Numbered from the stretch's first letter, positions 53,101 to 63,050 are shown. The stretch is DNA of 64,000 nt from Ustilago trichophora (GCA_900323505.1 OOIN01000048.1:124001-188000), one strand, 5' to 3'. Numbers and translations: made by a program. The notes: generated by a model not told the origin, from the letters alone.

Positions 53101-53539
53101 CAATGTTTTTGAGCCTTGGGTCGATCTCGGACTTCTGAGCAGCAGCTTTGGCAGGAGTAGCAGCAGTAGCATCCACAGCAGCTGATGTTGGGGTGTTGTC
53201 GTGGATGTATCGATCGATGGCCTTGGAGACGACAGTGTCGACATACTCGTCCTTGACCTCTACGTCGAAAAGAGGGCCGGCACCGAGAGCAAACATGAGC
53301 GCCTCATCGTGCTCTCCGAGATGAAAGTAGATCTTGGAAGCGACGAGAGCTGCGAGTTGACGGTCGGGGAAGCGCTCATTCTCGTAAAGGATCTCGATCT
53401 TGGAGATGGCATCTGCGATCTCTGCCCAGAACTGATGCACCAACGAGTCGAGACGCTTGAGTGCGTAGGACTGGAGCTCGGGCTCTTGCTCGTCGAGCAG
53501 GGCGACGATGCCGGCAGCAGATGTGACGGGTGCGACCAT
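50123..53539 (-). CDS. RPN2: 26S proteasome regulatory subunit Rpn2 (PSMD1)
   Basis: Largest non-ATPase base subunit of the 19S regulatory particle; scaffolds Rpn13 and the Rpt ring in nucleus and cytosol. Intron-free, 1138 residues, starting MVAPVTSAAGIVALLDEQEP. The N-terminal helical part contains LVHQFWAEIADAISKIEILY and FPDRQLAALVASKIYFHLGE. A toroid of PC (proteasome/cyclosome) repeats spans roughly residues 440-800, with repeats such as ASGYAMGLVMLGTGSERAVE, ILRYGGVYTIALAYAGTANN, VRRAAVTSLGFLLFRNPTQV and VRYGSTLALGIACAGTGLDE. A charged Lys/Glu/Ala-rich insert (about 860-930) precedes a C-terminal domain with FVTFPAESRFVPIRPVQ. A low-complexity Asp/Asn tail forms the last 100 residues. 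No PACE-like promoter box was noticed upstream. Confidence 0.95.
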   Translation of the reverse strand: MVAPVTSAAGIVALLDEQEPELQSYALKRLDSLVHQFWAEIADAISKIEILYENERFPDRQLAALVASKIYFHLGEHDEALMFALGAGPLFDVEVKDEYVDTVVSKAIDRYIHDNTPTSAAVDATAATPAKAAAQKSEIDPRLKNIVDQMFARCIAEKEFKQALGIALETHRLDVIEEVYSVTHDADLLTYVLESTVGVVPSIEVRNQILHLLVQLFQRLPNPDHFSIGQCYVYLNAPNLASELLFHLIHQAHQPSSSSQANTPHDPLLVAYQLAFDLAESATQEFLENVRRDLSSKSSADAPAVKTETADADADMNGSTETEATTVQSCVERVRSILQGEESIQLYLEFLKRSNKADLPILKATKEALDARSSIYHSALSFANAFMNAGTTSDKFLRENLEWLAKASNWSKFTATAALGILNKGNLKEGISILRPYLPQDGVTSSVYSEGGSLFALGLIHANHGAEVMELLTNTLKSNPAEIVQHGAALGLGAAGMATGNEEVYEELRNVLYTDSAVAGEASGYAMGLVMLGTGSERAVEEMLQYAHETQHEKIIRGLAIGISLLFYGKEEKAEAMIDTLLADKDAILRYGGVYTIALAYAGTANNKAIRRLLHIAVSDVSDDVRRAAVTSLGFLLFRNPTQVPRIVQLLSESYNPHVRYGSTLALGIACAGTGLDEAVDLLEPMTKDPVDFVRQGACIALAMIFIQQNEALNPRVTNARKTFDKIISDKHEDAMAKFGAALAQGLVDAGGRNVTISLQSRGGNANMPAIVGMALFTQFWYWFPLAHFSALAFTPTALIGLNRELRIPEFEFVSEARPSLFAYPTSYKPPSEKKVERVETAVLSTTAKAQARQRNKERERAQAEGGDAMDVDDATTTAKKEEGDVAMEEDVKATSAGKTKAKKERKQEPRSEILPNYSRVTPAQVKFVTFPAESRFVPIRPVQGLGSKVRQDVYNTSSVAGKLLGNSSPAPGASGTVTPAQNVTGGGKSLHQQAVANSASSIGGVGGESNGTQSATVAGPTAEQARSILTSAIGGTGGILLMVDRRSKEEFRALKIGDSDEDGATSAAPRNEVNDSNEDDEISPEDAAAIAAAMAADDDDRGDDKDINSVAGHQTRKDANNGGNDGTAPGTGGPEAR

Positions 53540-54279
53540 GGCTGCGTGAGATGCTTAGCCTCTATCCAATGCGCGATTAGAGGATTGCCCAGGAACGGCT
53601 GAGGTGGACTCGTACGAGGCAGGTAGGCAAGCAGGCAAGCAGGCAAGCAGGCAGGCAGAGTACAGGGCGGAATTGGTTGATCGAAAAGGCTCGTTCTGCG
53701 ATGCGTGTCAATCGTGACTGTGATCTTGAGCCGTAAAGAGGGTATGTAGAAGGGAAAGATGGAATCGAAGTGGTCGAAAAGGAAAAGGCGTGAATGGTGT
53801 TGAGGATGAGAAGTGTGTGTGACTGAGTTGAGAGGCTCTCTGCTGACGACGCGACTGAATTGGAATTGAAATTGAAATGGGCCGAGCGCTGTTCTCCTTT
53901 TGACGCCTTTTGGCCGCACAGTGCCCACGCTGTGCAATGTGATCGACGCAAAAAAAACCCAAACCTCCACCAAGCAGCGCGGGTAAAATTGTCATTTTCA
54001 AAGATGTAACATCTTGAAGCAAAAGACTGTGAGAAAAAGAAAGGCCTGGCCTCCACTTCGCAGCTTTACACGCTCCAAGAAGGCTCAGTCGCGGTGGCGC
54101 GTAATCGCAGAGAGTCCAACACTTTCCCCGATCCCTTCTCGTGCCACCAACTTCATCCGCACCTCAGGATAGCTACTACTGCTTGCATGTATAGCAAGGC
54201 GTGACAATCGAATGACACCTACAATCCCCACTCGATAGGCCTTGCACTTCGCCGGGCGGCCAAATCAATCACCATCAAG
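53540..54279. promoter_or_regulatory. Divergent promoter region, RPN2 and HUS1
   Basis: 740 bp between head-to-head starts, including a GCAGGCAA-type tandem repeat at 53619-53658. No other element recognised. Confidence 0.5.
53619..53658. repeat. (GGCA/AGCA)n tetranucleotide-based tandem repeat
   Basis: Repeated GGCAAGCA units just upstream of the RPN2 start, probably in its leader. Confidence 0.85.
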
Positions 54280-55235
54280 ATGAGGTTTCGAACCCAAGTG
54301 GCCGACGTCTCGATCTTTACTCGAGTGATTCAGTCGATTGGCAAAGTAGCCAACAGGTGCATCCTAAAACTCACACCGGACAAGATCCACATCATCTGTT
54401 TGGGAGATACGGACGGTACGCAGATCTGGTCGCAGATGCAAGTGGATTCCATCTTCCAAGACTACCGCATCGAGTCCAACTTTCAGAATCACATCAATCT
54501 CGAAGTGTCCCCGGATACGCTGCTCAAAGCGCTACGGTCGGCCAACAATGCCTACAGCGTCATCCTTCGTCTAGCAAAGAGAAACAAGGATCCGCTACTC
54601 AGCTTCTCCATCTCGGCACAGAGTCATACGGGTGCAAAGCTCGAAGTGGTGCAGGATGTGCTGATCAAGGTGCTCAAACCGGCAGAGATGAGCCGCATCG
54701 TCGAACCTCTCTGCCCAGAGCCAGACGTGCACATCATCCTTCCCAAGCTGCTTCATCTGCGTACAGTTGCAGATCACATGCGATCGCTCTCAGACCTAGT
54801 GACTCTGTCGGCGAATCGGCAAGGCGAGCTGCGACTGTCAGTGGTCGAAGATGAAGTGAGCCTCGACACCACTTGGTCGAACCTGGCCCATCCCACCATT
54901 CAAGCATCTCAGTCGAGCACGGCACAGAACCAGCCAAACGACCCTTCAGAATACAAGAGCGTCAATCTCGAGATGAAGTCTTTCCTCAAGTTCTTGTCGA
55001 GTTACATTGTCGCGACCACGACGATCGCCTGCATCTGCGCAAACCACTGCGCCATCTTTTACGTCTATATCGGAGACGTGGACAAGAGTAGCGGTGTCAT
55101 GACTGTAAGTGCATTGCATGTGCTTTGGAGCCTTCAGAGAGACTGTTGATATGCTGGGTTATTGACTAAACTCTTTTTCTCGCTTTGTCTTTTCCTTGAC
55201 AGTTCTTCCTTCCGGGCGTGGTTCGCGAGGACTGA
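54280..55235 (+). CDS. HUS1: DNA damage checkpoint clamp subunit Hus1
   Basis: Subunit of the 9-1-1 (Rad9-Rad1-Hus1) PCNA-like clamp loaded at damaged DNA in the nucleus. Two exons: 54280-55104 and 55203-55235, the second adding only FFLPGVVRED, giving 285 residues, close to the family size. The start MRFRTQVADVSIFTRVIQSI is typical. Other blocks are CILKLTPDKIHIICLGDT, IWSQMQVDSIFQDYRIES, NHINLEVSPDTLLKALRSA and AIFYVYIGDVDKSSGVMT. The intron (55105-55202) is supported by GTAAGT and TTGACAG ends; reading through gives an unrelated tail and an early stop. Confidence 0.93.
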
Positions 55236-55452
55236 AGCGTCGCCCCATCGTATTCGTGTAATGTATTCGCAAGAGCCAGCTATGGGCATACTGCTTGCTC
55301 GACGCAGCCTTCCAGCCTTCCACATCTGTATCATTAGTCACCGTTTGCATAGGCTACCCGTGTTGTGCCCTGGAGTGTGGTTGTGCATGCTGCTTGACTG
55401 CGGAGAATGGTATCGACTCTGTCTCGGTTGCGTGAGCAGTGGATGCGACAAG

Positions 55453-56139
55453 CTAATCTTGCAATGCGCGGAAGAAGTTGTTGTAAGCGCCCTCAACATC
55501 GAAGAGCATCTGTCGCGCCTGATCCTCGTCAATCTCATCACTGGCTTTCATCTGGTTGAGCGTGATGAGCCACTTGAGCAGCTTTGCACGTGTCTCGCCT
55601 GCATCTGGATCTTTGCCTACTTCGTCGCTGCGACTGTATCCGCGCATGAGTTCGCTAAGCATGGGATGCAGCTGATCCTTGGCACGCAACTTGAGCTTGA
55701 GGGCGTCCATAAAGGTGATAAAGTTCTGCGTTGTTTCGGCCACCCATTTGGCCCTCTCGGATGAGGTTTGGGATGAAGACGACGAGGCGTGTTCCACCGT
55801 GGCAGGAACACCGACGTTGAGACGATGTACTGCGGCGAGATAATTCATCTTGTAAGTGCGCATAAAGTCGGCGAGGTCGTTGATGGGTTTGGACGAATTT
55901 CGTTCTTGATCGACGATGAGTTTGAGCATGGTCTTGTACTGTGCGAGCAAGCGTGTGCATGCAGGTGCGTATTCCTTTTCCGAGATGGATTCACGAACAT
56001 AGGCGCGTTCGAGGTAGTCGAGTGCGACAATGAGACTGAAGAGGGTAGCCATGTTCTCGTAGCGTTCACGATCATGGTTGTTGGTATAGAGGCGAGCCTC
56101 CTCGTAAGGATTAAGTTCTCCGTAGGACGAGCTCGACAT
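55453..56139 (-). CDS. VPS28: ESCRT-I subunit Vps28
   Basis: Component of endosomal ESCRT-I that sorts ubiquitinated cargo into multivesicular bodies and links to ESCRT-II through its C-terminal four-helix domain. Intron-free, 228 residues, normal family length. The N-terminal domain has NPYEEARLYTNNHDRERYEN, MATLFSLIVALDYLERAYVR and CTRLLAQYKTMLKLIVDQE. A Ser-rich linker follows residue 115. The C-terminal domain has WVAETTQNFITFMDALKLKL and ends MLFDVEGAYNNFFRALQD. It converges with HUS1 and diverges from the UBL-protein gene. Confidence 0.95.
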   Translation of the reverse strand: MSSSSYGELNPYEEARLYTNNHDRERYENMATLFSLIVALDYLERAYVRESISEKEYAPACTRLLAQYKTMLKLIVDQERNSSKPINDLADFMRTYKMNYLAAVHRLNVGVPATVEHASSSSSQTSSERAKWVAETTQNFITFMDALKLKLRAKDQLHPMLSELMRGYSRSDEVGKDPDAGETRAKLLKWLITLNQMKASDEIDEDQARQMLFDVEGAYNNFFRALQD

Positions 56140-56780
56140 GGTGCCGATTGTGATGGTCGTGGCGAGCGCGCACCCTGTATTCTGGCGCTTGCAGCTCGAT
56201 TTGGAGCAGCGAGAGAGGTACGAGGAAGAAGAAGGAGAAGAAGATGGGGGTTAAGCTGGTGGTTTCGAGTGTAAAGTGATGAGGACCGTGCGGTGTGACA
56301 TGCTTGAATCGTGTGGAGCTTCAACAGATCGGGTGATCCAAAGTGCATTTGTTTGAAAAGGGGTCCAACACTCGCTGCACAATTCCACAGCACACCACAG
56401 CTCGCATGGCATTTGTGCGTCTGTGTCTGTGTCTGTGTCTGTGTCTGTGTCTGTGTCTGTGTCTGTGTGTCCTCCACGTCAGAGCGGCTTGGTATCGGAA
56501 GAGTTGCCGGCTCGGATTTCCTCTCACAGTAGTTCATCTACTCTTACAGTATCTACTCTCCACAAAGACCCACCATCTCATACCTTCACCACCACCATCA
56601 CCGCCACTCAACTTCAAGACCCAACAATCTTGCAGCTGAACAGATTCCTAGCTATTGTCGACAATAGAACCGCCCAGCTGCTTCTCTACGCCACTCTGCG
56701 CCAAGCTTTTCCTGGTCCTTCTCTCATGCACAACTGAAACCCTCGAGCATCTGGGACCTTGTCTCTCAAGAGCTTTCAAC
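56140..56780. promoter_or_regulatory. Divergent promoter region, VPS28 and UBL membrane protein
   Basis: 640 bp between head-to-head starts, with a hexanucleotide repeat at 56417-56470 and pyrimidine-rich DNA before 56781. No other element recognised. Confidence 0.5.
56417..56470. repeat. (GTGTCT)n hexanucleotide tandem repeat
   Basis: About nine tandem hexamer copies in the divergent promoter region. Confidence 0.93.
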
Positions 56781-59508
56781 ATGGATCCATCTTCGGACTC
56801 ATCATTGCACCTCAACAGCCATCATCATAGCCAGCGTCATCAGCGATTCGGAGGTCCCTCACAACCCTCTGCCAGCATGTCCAGTTCATCTAGCTCCCAT
56901 CCTCAGGGTCCAGCATCCCCATCCTCATCGACTGCTGCGTCCTCGAACCCCTTCGTGCGGTCACATCATAACGATCCACCCGAGCCTATCGAACGCAGTC
57001 AGTCACTCGCCTCTGAGCCTCTGCAACCTCAGACTCGCAACAAGCAAGCACCTCTGACCAACAATGCAAAGCCAAGCTCAAGCTCCCCACCTATGCGCTC
57101 TGCAAGCCTATTTCGCACTGCCAGCTCATCATCTTGCCCGAGATCAGATCACATCTCGGTCGCCATCAAATGCCCCTCTCTCGACAAAGATTCAGCCGTC
57201 GTCCAAGTCGAACCCACCGACACTGTGCTCGCTCTCAAACACACCATCGAACGCAGTTGGCCCGGTGCTCCTCGCCCCGAAGGTATGCGCTGCATTAGAT
57301 CAGGTCGTATCTTGAACGATAACGAAATCTTTGCGCAGCTTGTCCAGACCGTAAGTTTCATGTTTGTTCCCCACACATTTGAAAGATCTGTGCATGTTCA
57401 ACTGACGCGCCGGGTTTCTGTGGCGGTCTCTCTCTCATTCAACCCACCTCTAGCTCGAGCCCGGCGAACCGTTGTCACTTCATCTCGTCATTCGCCCTGA
57501 CGCGTGGTCGGACCCGCAGAATAGACCCACCCCTTCGCGTCGCAGCTCCTATCTGCGACAACAACAGCAGCAGCAGCAGCAGCAGCAGCAAAGCCTCCTC
57601 CGCTCTGCCTTGGCAACCCAGGCCCAAGTCCCCACCACCCACGACTCCGAAGATGACGTGCCACCCCTCCACTCTGCCACGTCGAACCAAACCTCATCCA
57701 ACTGGTCTCCTCAATTCGAACCTTATTTCTCCCAACCCAGCACCTCTTCTCCCCAAGCTACACCCGAACTGCGACCTCTCGACACTGAAACCTTAGCCCC
57801 CCATAGCAACATCAACAGCAGCATTTACTTCAACATGTCGGACACCGCCACAGATCACAATGTCGCCGAAACCCTCTCCGTGCTCGACAAGACGCTTCGC
57901 GTCACTGCTCCCGACAACTGGCCCATGCTCGTCGAAGCGCTCAGTGCAGCATGCGACGAGTACGTTCTCAAGTACGAAGCCATCTACAACCAGGCTCATG
58001 CGTCGCAAATGTCAGACTCTGAGGCTGATTCCTCCTCATCGTCCACCTTGTCGTCGATGCAGAGCGATGTCTTAACCAGCGTAGAAACCACTTTGCTTGG
58101 CTGGGGTCCGATTCCAGCGCCTAGCGAAGAACACGCTGCTTCTGCTTTGTCGAGCTCTCAAACCGACACTCAGTGTATGTACCAGCAGATTTCTCACCGT
58201 GGCCTACCCTACTTGCTCCGCATCGCCACAACCCCACTCGACATCCAGCGCAGTGAAGCACTCCACACCCTCCTGACGCGCATCTCGACCCTTCGTACCC
58301 TCATCGACAAGCTCGAACACGCCATCATGCTCGGCCGGCTAATCCAAGTCCAGCATCCCCAGATCTTTGCCCCCTCTGGCGCCACCAACGTCGCTTCCGT
58401 TCCAACCCAGCTCAACGGCGCTGCGGCAGCAGGTCAAGCGATGGCCCTCGAACAAGGTGGCTTTGTATCCAGCCTCACCCGTTTTGCACAGACCACTATC
58501 GCAGCGGCTCGAGATATCACCTTTGCCGACGTGACGGCCGTGATGACCCCCATGTTCTTTGTAGGGTTCAAAGTGGGCATTTTGCTTTCGGTCATGTTGC
58601 GTGGTGCGGATACGACGAAGAAGTTCTTTGTACTGGGTATGGCGTCGATCTATGTCGCTTTTGAGAGCTTTCGTATTGTTCAGCGGAGGATGAGGGTTCG
58701 ACAGCGGGCTGCTGCTCGTACACCGCCTGTTCCGCCTCTACAGCAGCCCAATGCGAACGCTCCACCTGCAGATCAACCTGCTGCAGCCACACCTGCACCT
58801 GCACCACCGATGGGCGCCAACGTCCCCACTGCTCCCACAACCCACGAACGCACCATTGAAGAACAAATAGCCACCAATCCACATCTCCGTCTTCCACCAC
58901 CTCAAGCCCCACCCCGCTTCCGCACAGTCAGCCGCTTCTCTTACGACTGGTGGATCGACCATCTTGCTTTCATTGGGCTTGAAGTTGAGGATGAGGAGCT
59001 TGCGCTTCTGCCTCCCAGAGGCAGCAGTAGCAGCGGTGGTGGTGGTGGTGGTGGTGGTGTTGGGTTGTTTGGAAAAATTTTGACATCATCCTGGGTGTTA
59101 CCTGTAGTTCTGTTTGTAGTGACGATGATGCCGGCGGTGGAGCAGCGTAGGAAGCAGGCGATTGAAGAGCGGGTAAGGGTGGTTCGCAAGTGGCTGCGAT
59201 TGGAAGGTGAACGACGAGAACGATTGCGAGTGTTGGCCGAGGAGTTAAAGCGATCTCAGGAGGAGAAGGGTGAAATGCAGCCTGGTGATGTGCTCAATTC
59301 CGCAGGGAGCGGTGGTGGTGCAGGAGGGATGGTAGTGGATGGTCAGGATGAATTGCAAAAGAAACGGGTCGAATATGCAGCTCAGGTATTGCACCAAAGA
59401 CGAAATACCGAAGCTGTAGATCTGGATGAGGACGATGGATTGATCGCACAAGCCATAGCTGCTAATGAGGATGATGATGATCAGTTGGAGGATATGAATA
59501 TCTTTTAG
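56781..59508 (+). CDS. Ubiquitin-like domain ER membrane protein, Herp (HERPUD)-like
   Basis: Two exons, 56781-57350 and 57454-59508, join in phase to 874 residues. A Ser-rich disordered N-terminus (about 1-125) precedes a ubiquitin-like domain at about 128-205: ISVAIKCPSLDKDSAVV, VLALKHTIERSWPGAPRPEG, MRCIRSGRILNDNEIFAQLV and, after the intron, LSLHLVIRP. This resembles Herp. A run of 11 Gln follows the UBL. After a long linker come hydrophobic segments: VMTPMFFVGFKVGILLSVML with FFVLGMASIYVAFESF, and near the C-terminus TSSWVLPVVLFVVTMMP after an 8-Gly tract. Probable ER-membrane role in ERAD or ER stress by analogy with Herp and Usa1; the UBL call is good, the pathway is inferred. Confidence 0.75.
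57558..57590 (+). repeat. (CAG/CAA)n polyglutamine tract within coding sequence
   Basis: Codes for 11 consecutive Gln just after the UBL of the Herp-like protein; mostly pure CAG, so length may vary between strains. Confidence 0.9.
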
Positions 59509-59669
59509 CTCCTCTTGCAGTTGTTTGTATTTTCGTACAATCTCATTCAATCACATTTCACCGCAATTGCAATCGATGCACATCTTTTGCAGCGCAATGT
59601 CGATTTTTTCTTTTGCGACTGATAGAACTTGAATTCGTTACGACAAACGATCGAACATGGAGGACTGAC

Positions 59670-62171
59670 TTAGAGGATCCTGTTCATCTTGTACATCTTT
59701 GTCTCGACAGGAGTTTGGATGTTTGTTGTGATGACAGGAGCATCATACATGTTGATTTTGCCTTTACCTGTATCGATGATTTCTGGAAAGTGCGAAGAAG
59801 TGTTCTTTTGTTCCTCCTTCTCCACCTTTTCATCTTTCCTTGCGGCAATAGCACCTGCCAACCCTGCAGTAACAGCAGCTACACCAGCACTAACAGCACC
59901 AGCAACGTATCCTACACCATCTCCCTTCTCCAGAGCCTTCTTCTTGGCTGCTGCCTTCTCAGCACGGGCTTTGGCTGCAGCCGCCTTCTTGGCTTCAATA
60001 TCCGCATCAGGTGCAACTTTCGATGCAGAAGTGGCAGCTTTTCCATCCGGAATGTGGATGAACTCCATCTTTCCATTGATGCCAGATTTCTTGTCCAGAA
60101 TGTAGTATCCCTTGCGTTCAAATTGAATCGCAGAGCCTTCGGCAAGAGAGGCAATGTTGTGATCGGCAAGTGCGATGGAACGGAACTCGGAGGTGGGCGT
60201 GACAAAGTCGGCAAAGTTGTCCTCTTCCTCAAGCTTCTTCTTGGTAATGAGGTAGTCGAAATCAAGAAGATCCACCTCGATGAGTTCTTCAGAGGACGAA
60301 GAGGCGGAGGAGGTGGCAGCAAGCCAAGTGACCTTCTTCTTGGTCTTTTTGAAATCGCCGGAAAGGTTGGCGGTAGCGTCGATGGAAAGAACGTTACCAG
60401 CAGCATCGGTGGCCTTGCTGTCAATGATGACGTTGCCCCAGTCCATGAAGGTGACCTCCTCGCCCTGAGCGAAGGAACGGGCGTCGGTCTGCTCGACGTA
60501 GACAACTTCGTCAAAGACGGTGATCTTGTTTCCGAGATCGGGATTCTTCTTGTGCCTGGGCATCTCCTTGGTATGACGCTTAGGAGCGCCCTTAACAGTC
60601 ACCTTGACCAGACCTTCCTTGTCCAAAGCCACATATCGGGGCACAACAGGGTCGAGGTGACGCTTGTTGATAGTCCAAATGTTGTCCCACTCCATGTTGA
60701 TGATCTGCTGCGAAGGACCTTGAGCCAAGATAAACTCCTGAATAGTCTCAATGGTCATACCCCTTCTGCGGATACCCCGAACCGTGGGGAAACGAGGGTC
60801 GTCCCAACCACCGACAACACCGTTGTCGACAAACCACTGCAGCTTACGCTTGCTCAACAGCGTGTAGACAAAGTTGAGACGGCCAAAGTCCCAAATGTCG
60901 ACCTTGCGCAGGTTGAGGGCGTCGAGCATCCAGTAGTACTGCGGGTTGCGATCGCGATACTCGTTGGTACGCAGAGCGTGTGTGACTCCTTCGATCGAGT
61001 CGACGATGGGGCAGGCAAAATCGTAAGTGGGGTAGACTTTCCAAGTGGCACCGGTGCGGTGGTGCGAGACGTCGGGGTTGCATCGGTAGATGACGGGGTC
61101 GCGCATGGCCTTGTTGGGGTCGTCGAAAGAGATCTTGGCACGGAGGCACCACTTGCGGCCTTCGGCAGAGCCGGTGGACATTTCGGCGAAGCGGGTCATG
61201 CTATCCTCGATGGAAGAGTCGCGGCGCTTGGAGGGGATACCGTCCATGCGCTCGGCACGCATCTGCTCCTGAACGGTGTCGTCGGCATAGGCCTTGCCAA
61301 GCTGAATCATCTGGATGGCGAGCTTGTAAAGGGTGTCAAAGTAGTCCGAGGTGTGGCTGGTGGTGTCACCCTTGATGCCGAGGAGGGCGAGATCTTCAAT
61401 GATCGACTGCTCGAACTCTTCCTTCTCCTTGCTGGGGTTGGTGTCGTCGAATCGGATGATGAGCTTGCCGTTGTACTGGCGAGCGAAGTACTGGTTGAGG
61501 ATGGCAGCCTTGGCGTGACCGACGTGGAGGTATCCTGAAGGCTCGGGAGGGAAACGAGTGACGACCTGACCCTGCTGAGCGTCCTTAAGGAAGAGATCGA
61601 AACCAGCGGCGGTCTTCTTGTTCTTGAACTTCTCAGCTTTGGCATCGGCGAGCTGGACAAGTGCGTCAGAGATGGGAGCGAGCGAGTCGATGTGGTTGAA
61701 CCATCGCTCGAGGTGGTTGTGCAAACCCTTCCTGACGAGACCAATCACGGGCGAGCTGGCACGTACAGCGGCCCAGATAGCTACATCGGCAGCAGTGATG
61801 GCGTGGCCGACGAGGAAGGTACGGAGGGCGAGGTGCTGATCGAGGCTGTCGGCGATGGCGGTAGCGGTCTGGAAGTTGGCAAGGGCGAGGTTGTCACCCT
61901 GGCTGACGTAGAGGTTGACCTGAGCGCTCTGGTCCTTGTCGGCGCCCGAAAGACCGAGGTGAGCGTAGTGCGAAGCGAGCTCACGAAGGATGTGGAGGTA
62001 GCCCTCGACGGGAGCGGCGTTGGGGAGGAGAAGAGTGGGAGCAACGCCGTCCTCAAAGGTGAGAGTAATGGACTGAGCAGGGTCGGCAACATTGACGAGT
62101 TTGGCGAGAGCAATAGGTGCGAGAGGCGCGACCTTTGCCTGAGGGTCGAGCTTGAGCGTAGGAGAAGCCAT
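59670..62171 (-). CDS. GUS1: Glutamyl-tRNA synthetase, cytoplasmic
   Basis: Charges tRNA(Glu) with glutamate; in yeast the cytosolic enzyme binds Arc1 and is also imported into mitochondria. Intron-free, 834 residues from the ATG at 62171 (MASPTLKLDPQAKVA). Residues 1-180 form a GST-like domain (LRTFLVGHAITAADVAIWAA), the usual partner-binding module. Catalytic core: HIGH-type motif PEPSGYLHVGHAKAA (about 209-223), IIRFDDTNPSKEKEEFEQ, YPTYDFACPIVDSIEGVTHA and the KMSKS counterpart VYTLLSKRKLQWFV. The anticodon-binding beta-barrels follow (VDLLDFDYLITKKKLEEEDN). The C-terminus has an Ala/Lys-rich coil (AAAAKARAEKAAAKKKALEK) and ends KMYKMNRIL. Motifs separate it from glutaminyl-tRNA synthetase, which shares the class Ib core. 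Confidence 0.92.
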   Translation of the reverse strand: MASPTLKLDPQAKVAPLAPIALAKLVNVADPAQSITLTFEDGVAPTLLLPNAAPVEGYLHILRELASHYAHLGLSGADKDQSAQVNLYVSQGDNLALANFQTATAIADSLDQHLALRTFLVGHAITAADVAIWAAVRASSPVIGLVRKGLHNHLERWFNHIDSLAPISDALVQLADAKAEKFKNKKTAAGFDLFLKDAQQGQVVTRFPPEPSGYLHVGHAKAAILNQYFARQYNGKLIIRFDDTNPSKEKEEFEQSIIEDLALLGIKGDTTSHTSDYFDTLYKLAIQMIQLGKAYADDTVQEQMRAERMDGIPSKRRDSSIEDSMTRFAEMSTGSAEGRKWCLRAKISFDDPNKAMRDPVIYRCNPDVSHHRTGATWKVYPTYDFACPIVDSIEGVTHALRTNEYRDRNPQYYWMLDALNLRKVDIWDFGRLNFVYTLLSKRKLQWFVDNGVVGGWDDPRFPTVRGIRRRGMTIETIQEFILAQGPSQQIINMEWDNIWTINKRHLDPVVPRYVALDKEGLVKVTVKGAPKRHTKEMPRHKKNPDLGNKITVFDEVVYVEQTDARSFAQGEEVTFMDWGNVIIDSKATDAAGNVLSIDATANLSGDFKKTKKKVTWLAATSSASSSSEELIEVDLLDFDYLITKKKLEEEDNFADFVTPTSEFRSIALADHNIASLAEGSAIQFERKGYYILDKKSGINGKMEFIHIPDGKAATSASKVAPDADIEAKKAAAAKARAEKAAAKKKALEKGDGVGYVAGAVSAGVAAVTAGLAGAIAARKDEKVEKEEQKNTSSHFPEIIDTGKGKINMYDAPVITTNIQTPVETKMYKMNRIL

Positions 62172-62601
62172 GACTGTAGTCACTCTACTCCAAGGATCAA
62201 GAAAGGTTGAGATGGTGTGGTGGAGAGGAATCAAGAGGTTGGCTGGTGTCACATGGATAAAGCTCTCGACGCACTTTTTTGCGAAGAAAAGGCCAGGTCT
62301 GTCACATTTTCAAGAAGGAGGAAAAAGATTCATTGAGATCAATTAGGCGTGAAGTGAAGCCTATAGGGAACATCATTCATTTCTGCTTTTAATGCCTTTT
62401 TCCTCGAGTCAGAGCCGTGGGTGCTTTGAGTGAAATGCACAAATCGGAACCGAATTTGGCTCAAATGTTGCCTGCTCCACGCGCCCTTTTGTGACTTCTT
62501 TGACATGTATGTCGTCCATGCTGCCTACTTCCTTCCACCACCATATCGACCCTTTGGCACCCTGATCCTCGGAATCGCTACGGTCTCAGAACGCATACAT
62601 A
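62172..62601. promoter_or_regulatory. Divergent promoter region, GUS1 and SMD2
   Basis: 430 bp between head-to-head starts. No specific element recognised. Confidence 0.5.
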
Positions 62602-63050
62602 ATGAGGTAAGTAGTCTCTCTCCGATCTCACGCTATATTCCAGCGCTATTTCGCGTCGCAAGCGACATCGATGCTAACCATTTGAACTCCCTTCTGTCCG
62701 TCCCCTTCGCTCTGCGCAGCCAATACGTCAACGTTCCAAAGTCCGAACTGGACCAATCTCAAATCCGAGAGCTCGAGCAGTACGAGATCTCTCAGGGCCC
62801 CCTCTCCGTCCTCCAACAATCCGTCCGTAACCACACTCAGATCCTCATCGCCCTCCGCAACAACAAGAAGCTTCTTGCGCGAGTCAAAGCGTTCGACCGC
62901 CACTCCAACATGGTCCTCGAAAACGTCAAGGAGATGTGGACAGAAGTACCAAAGGGCAAGGGCAAGAAGCCGGTCAACAAGGACCGCTTCATCTCAAAAA
63001 TGTTCCTGCGCGGTGATTCTGTCGTCCTCGTGCTCAGGAACACCGCTTGA
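62602..63050 (+). CDS. SMD2: Small nuclear ribonucleoprotein Sm D2
   Basis: Core Sm-ring protein of spliceosomal U1, U2, U4 and U5 snRNPs. The first coding exon is only five bases (ATGAG, 62602-62606); after a 113-nt GTAAGT...GCAG intron the second exon runs 62720-63050, giving 111 residues. The joined protein begins [20 protein letters not shown]. The Sm fold is unmistakable: [56 protein letters not shown] and [19 protein letters not shown]. The tiny exon is chosen because the upstream frame without splicing produces no Sm-like sequence and the ATG/AG junction restores a Ser at position 2. Confidence 0.93.

Noticed and set aside
51695..53185. 496-codon plus-strand frame opposite RPN2
   Set aside because: Antisense shadow of RPN2 with biased composition and no domain.
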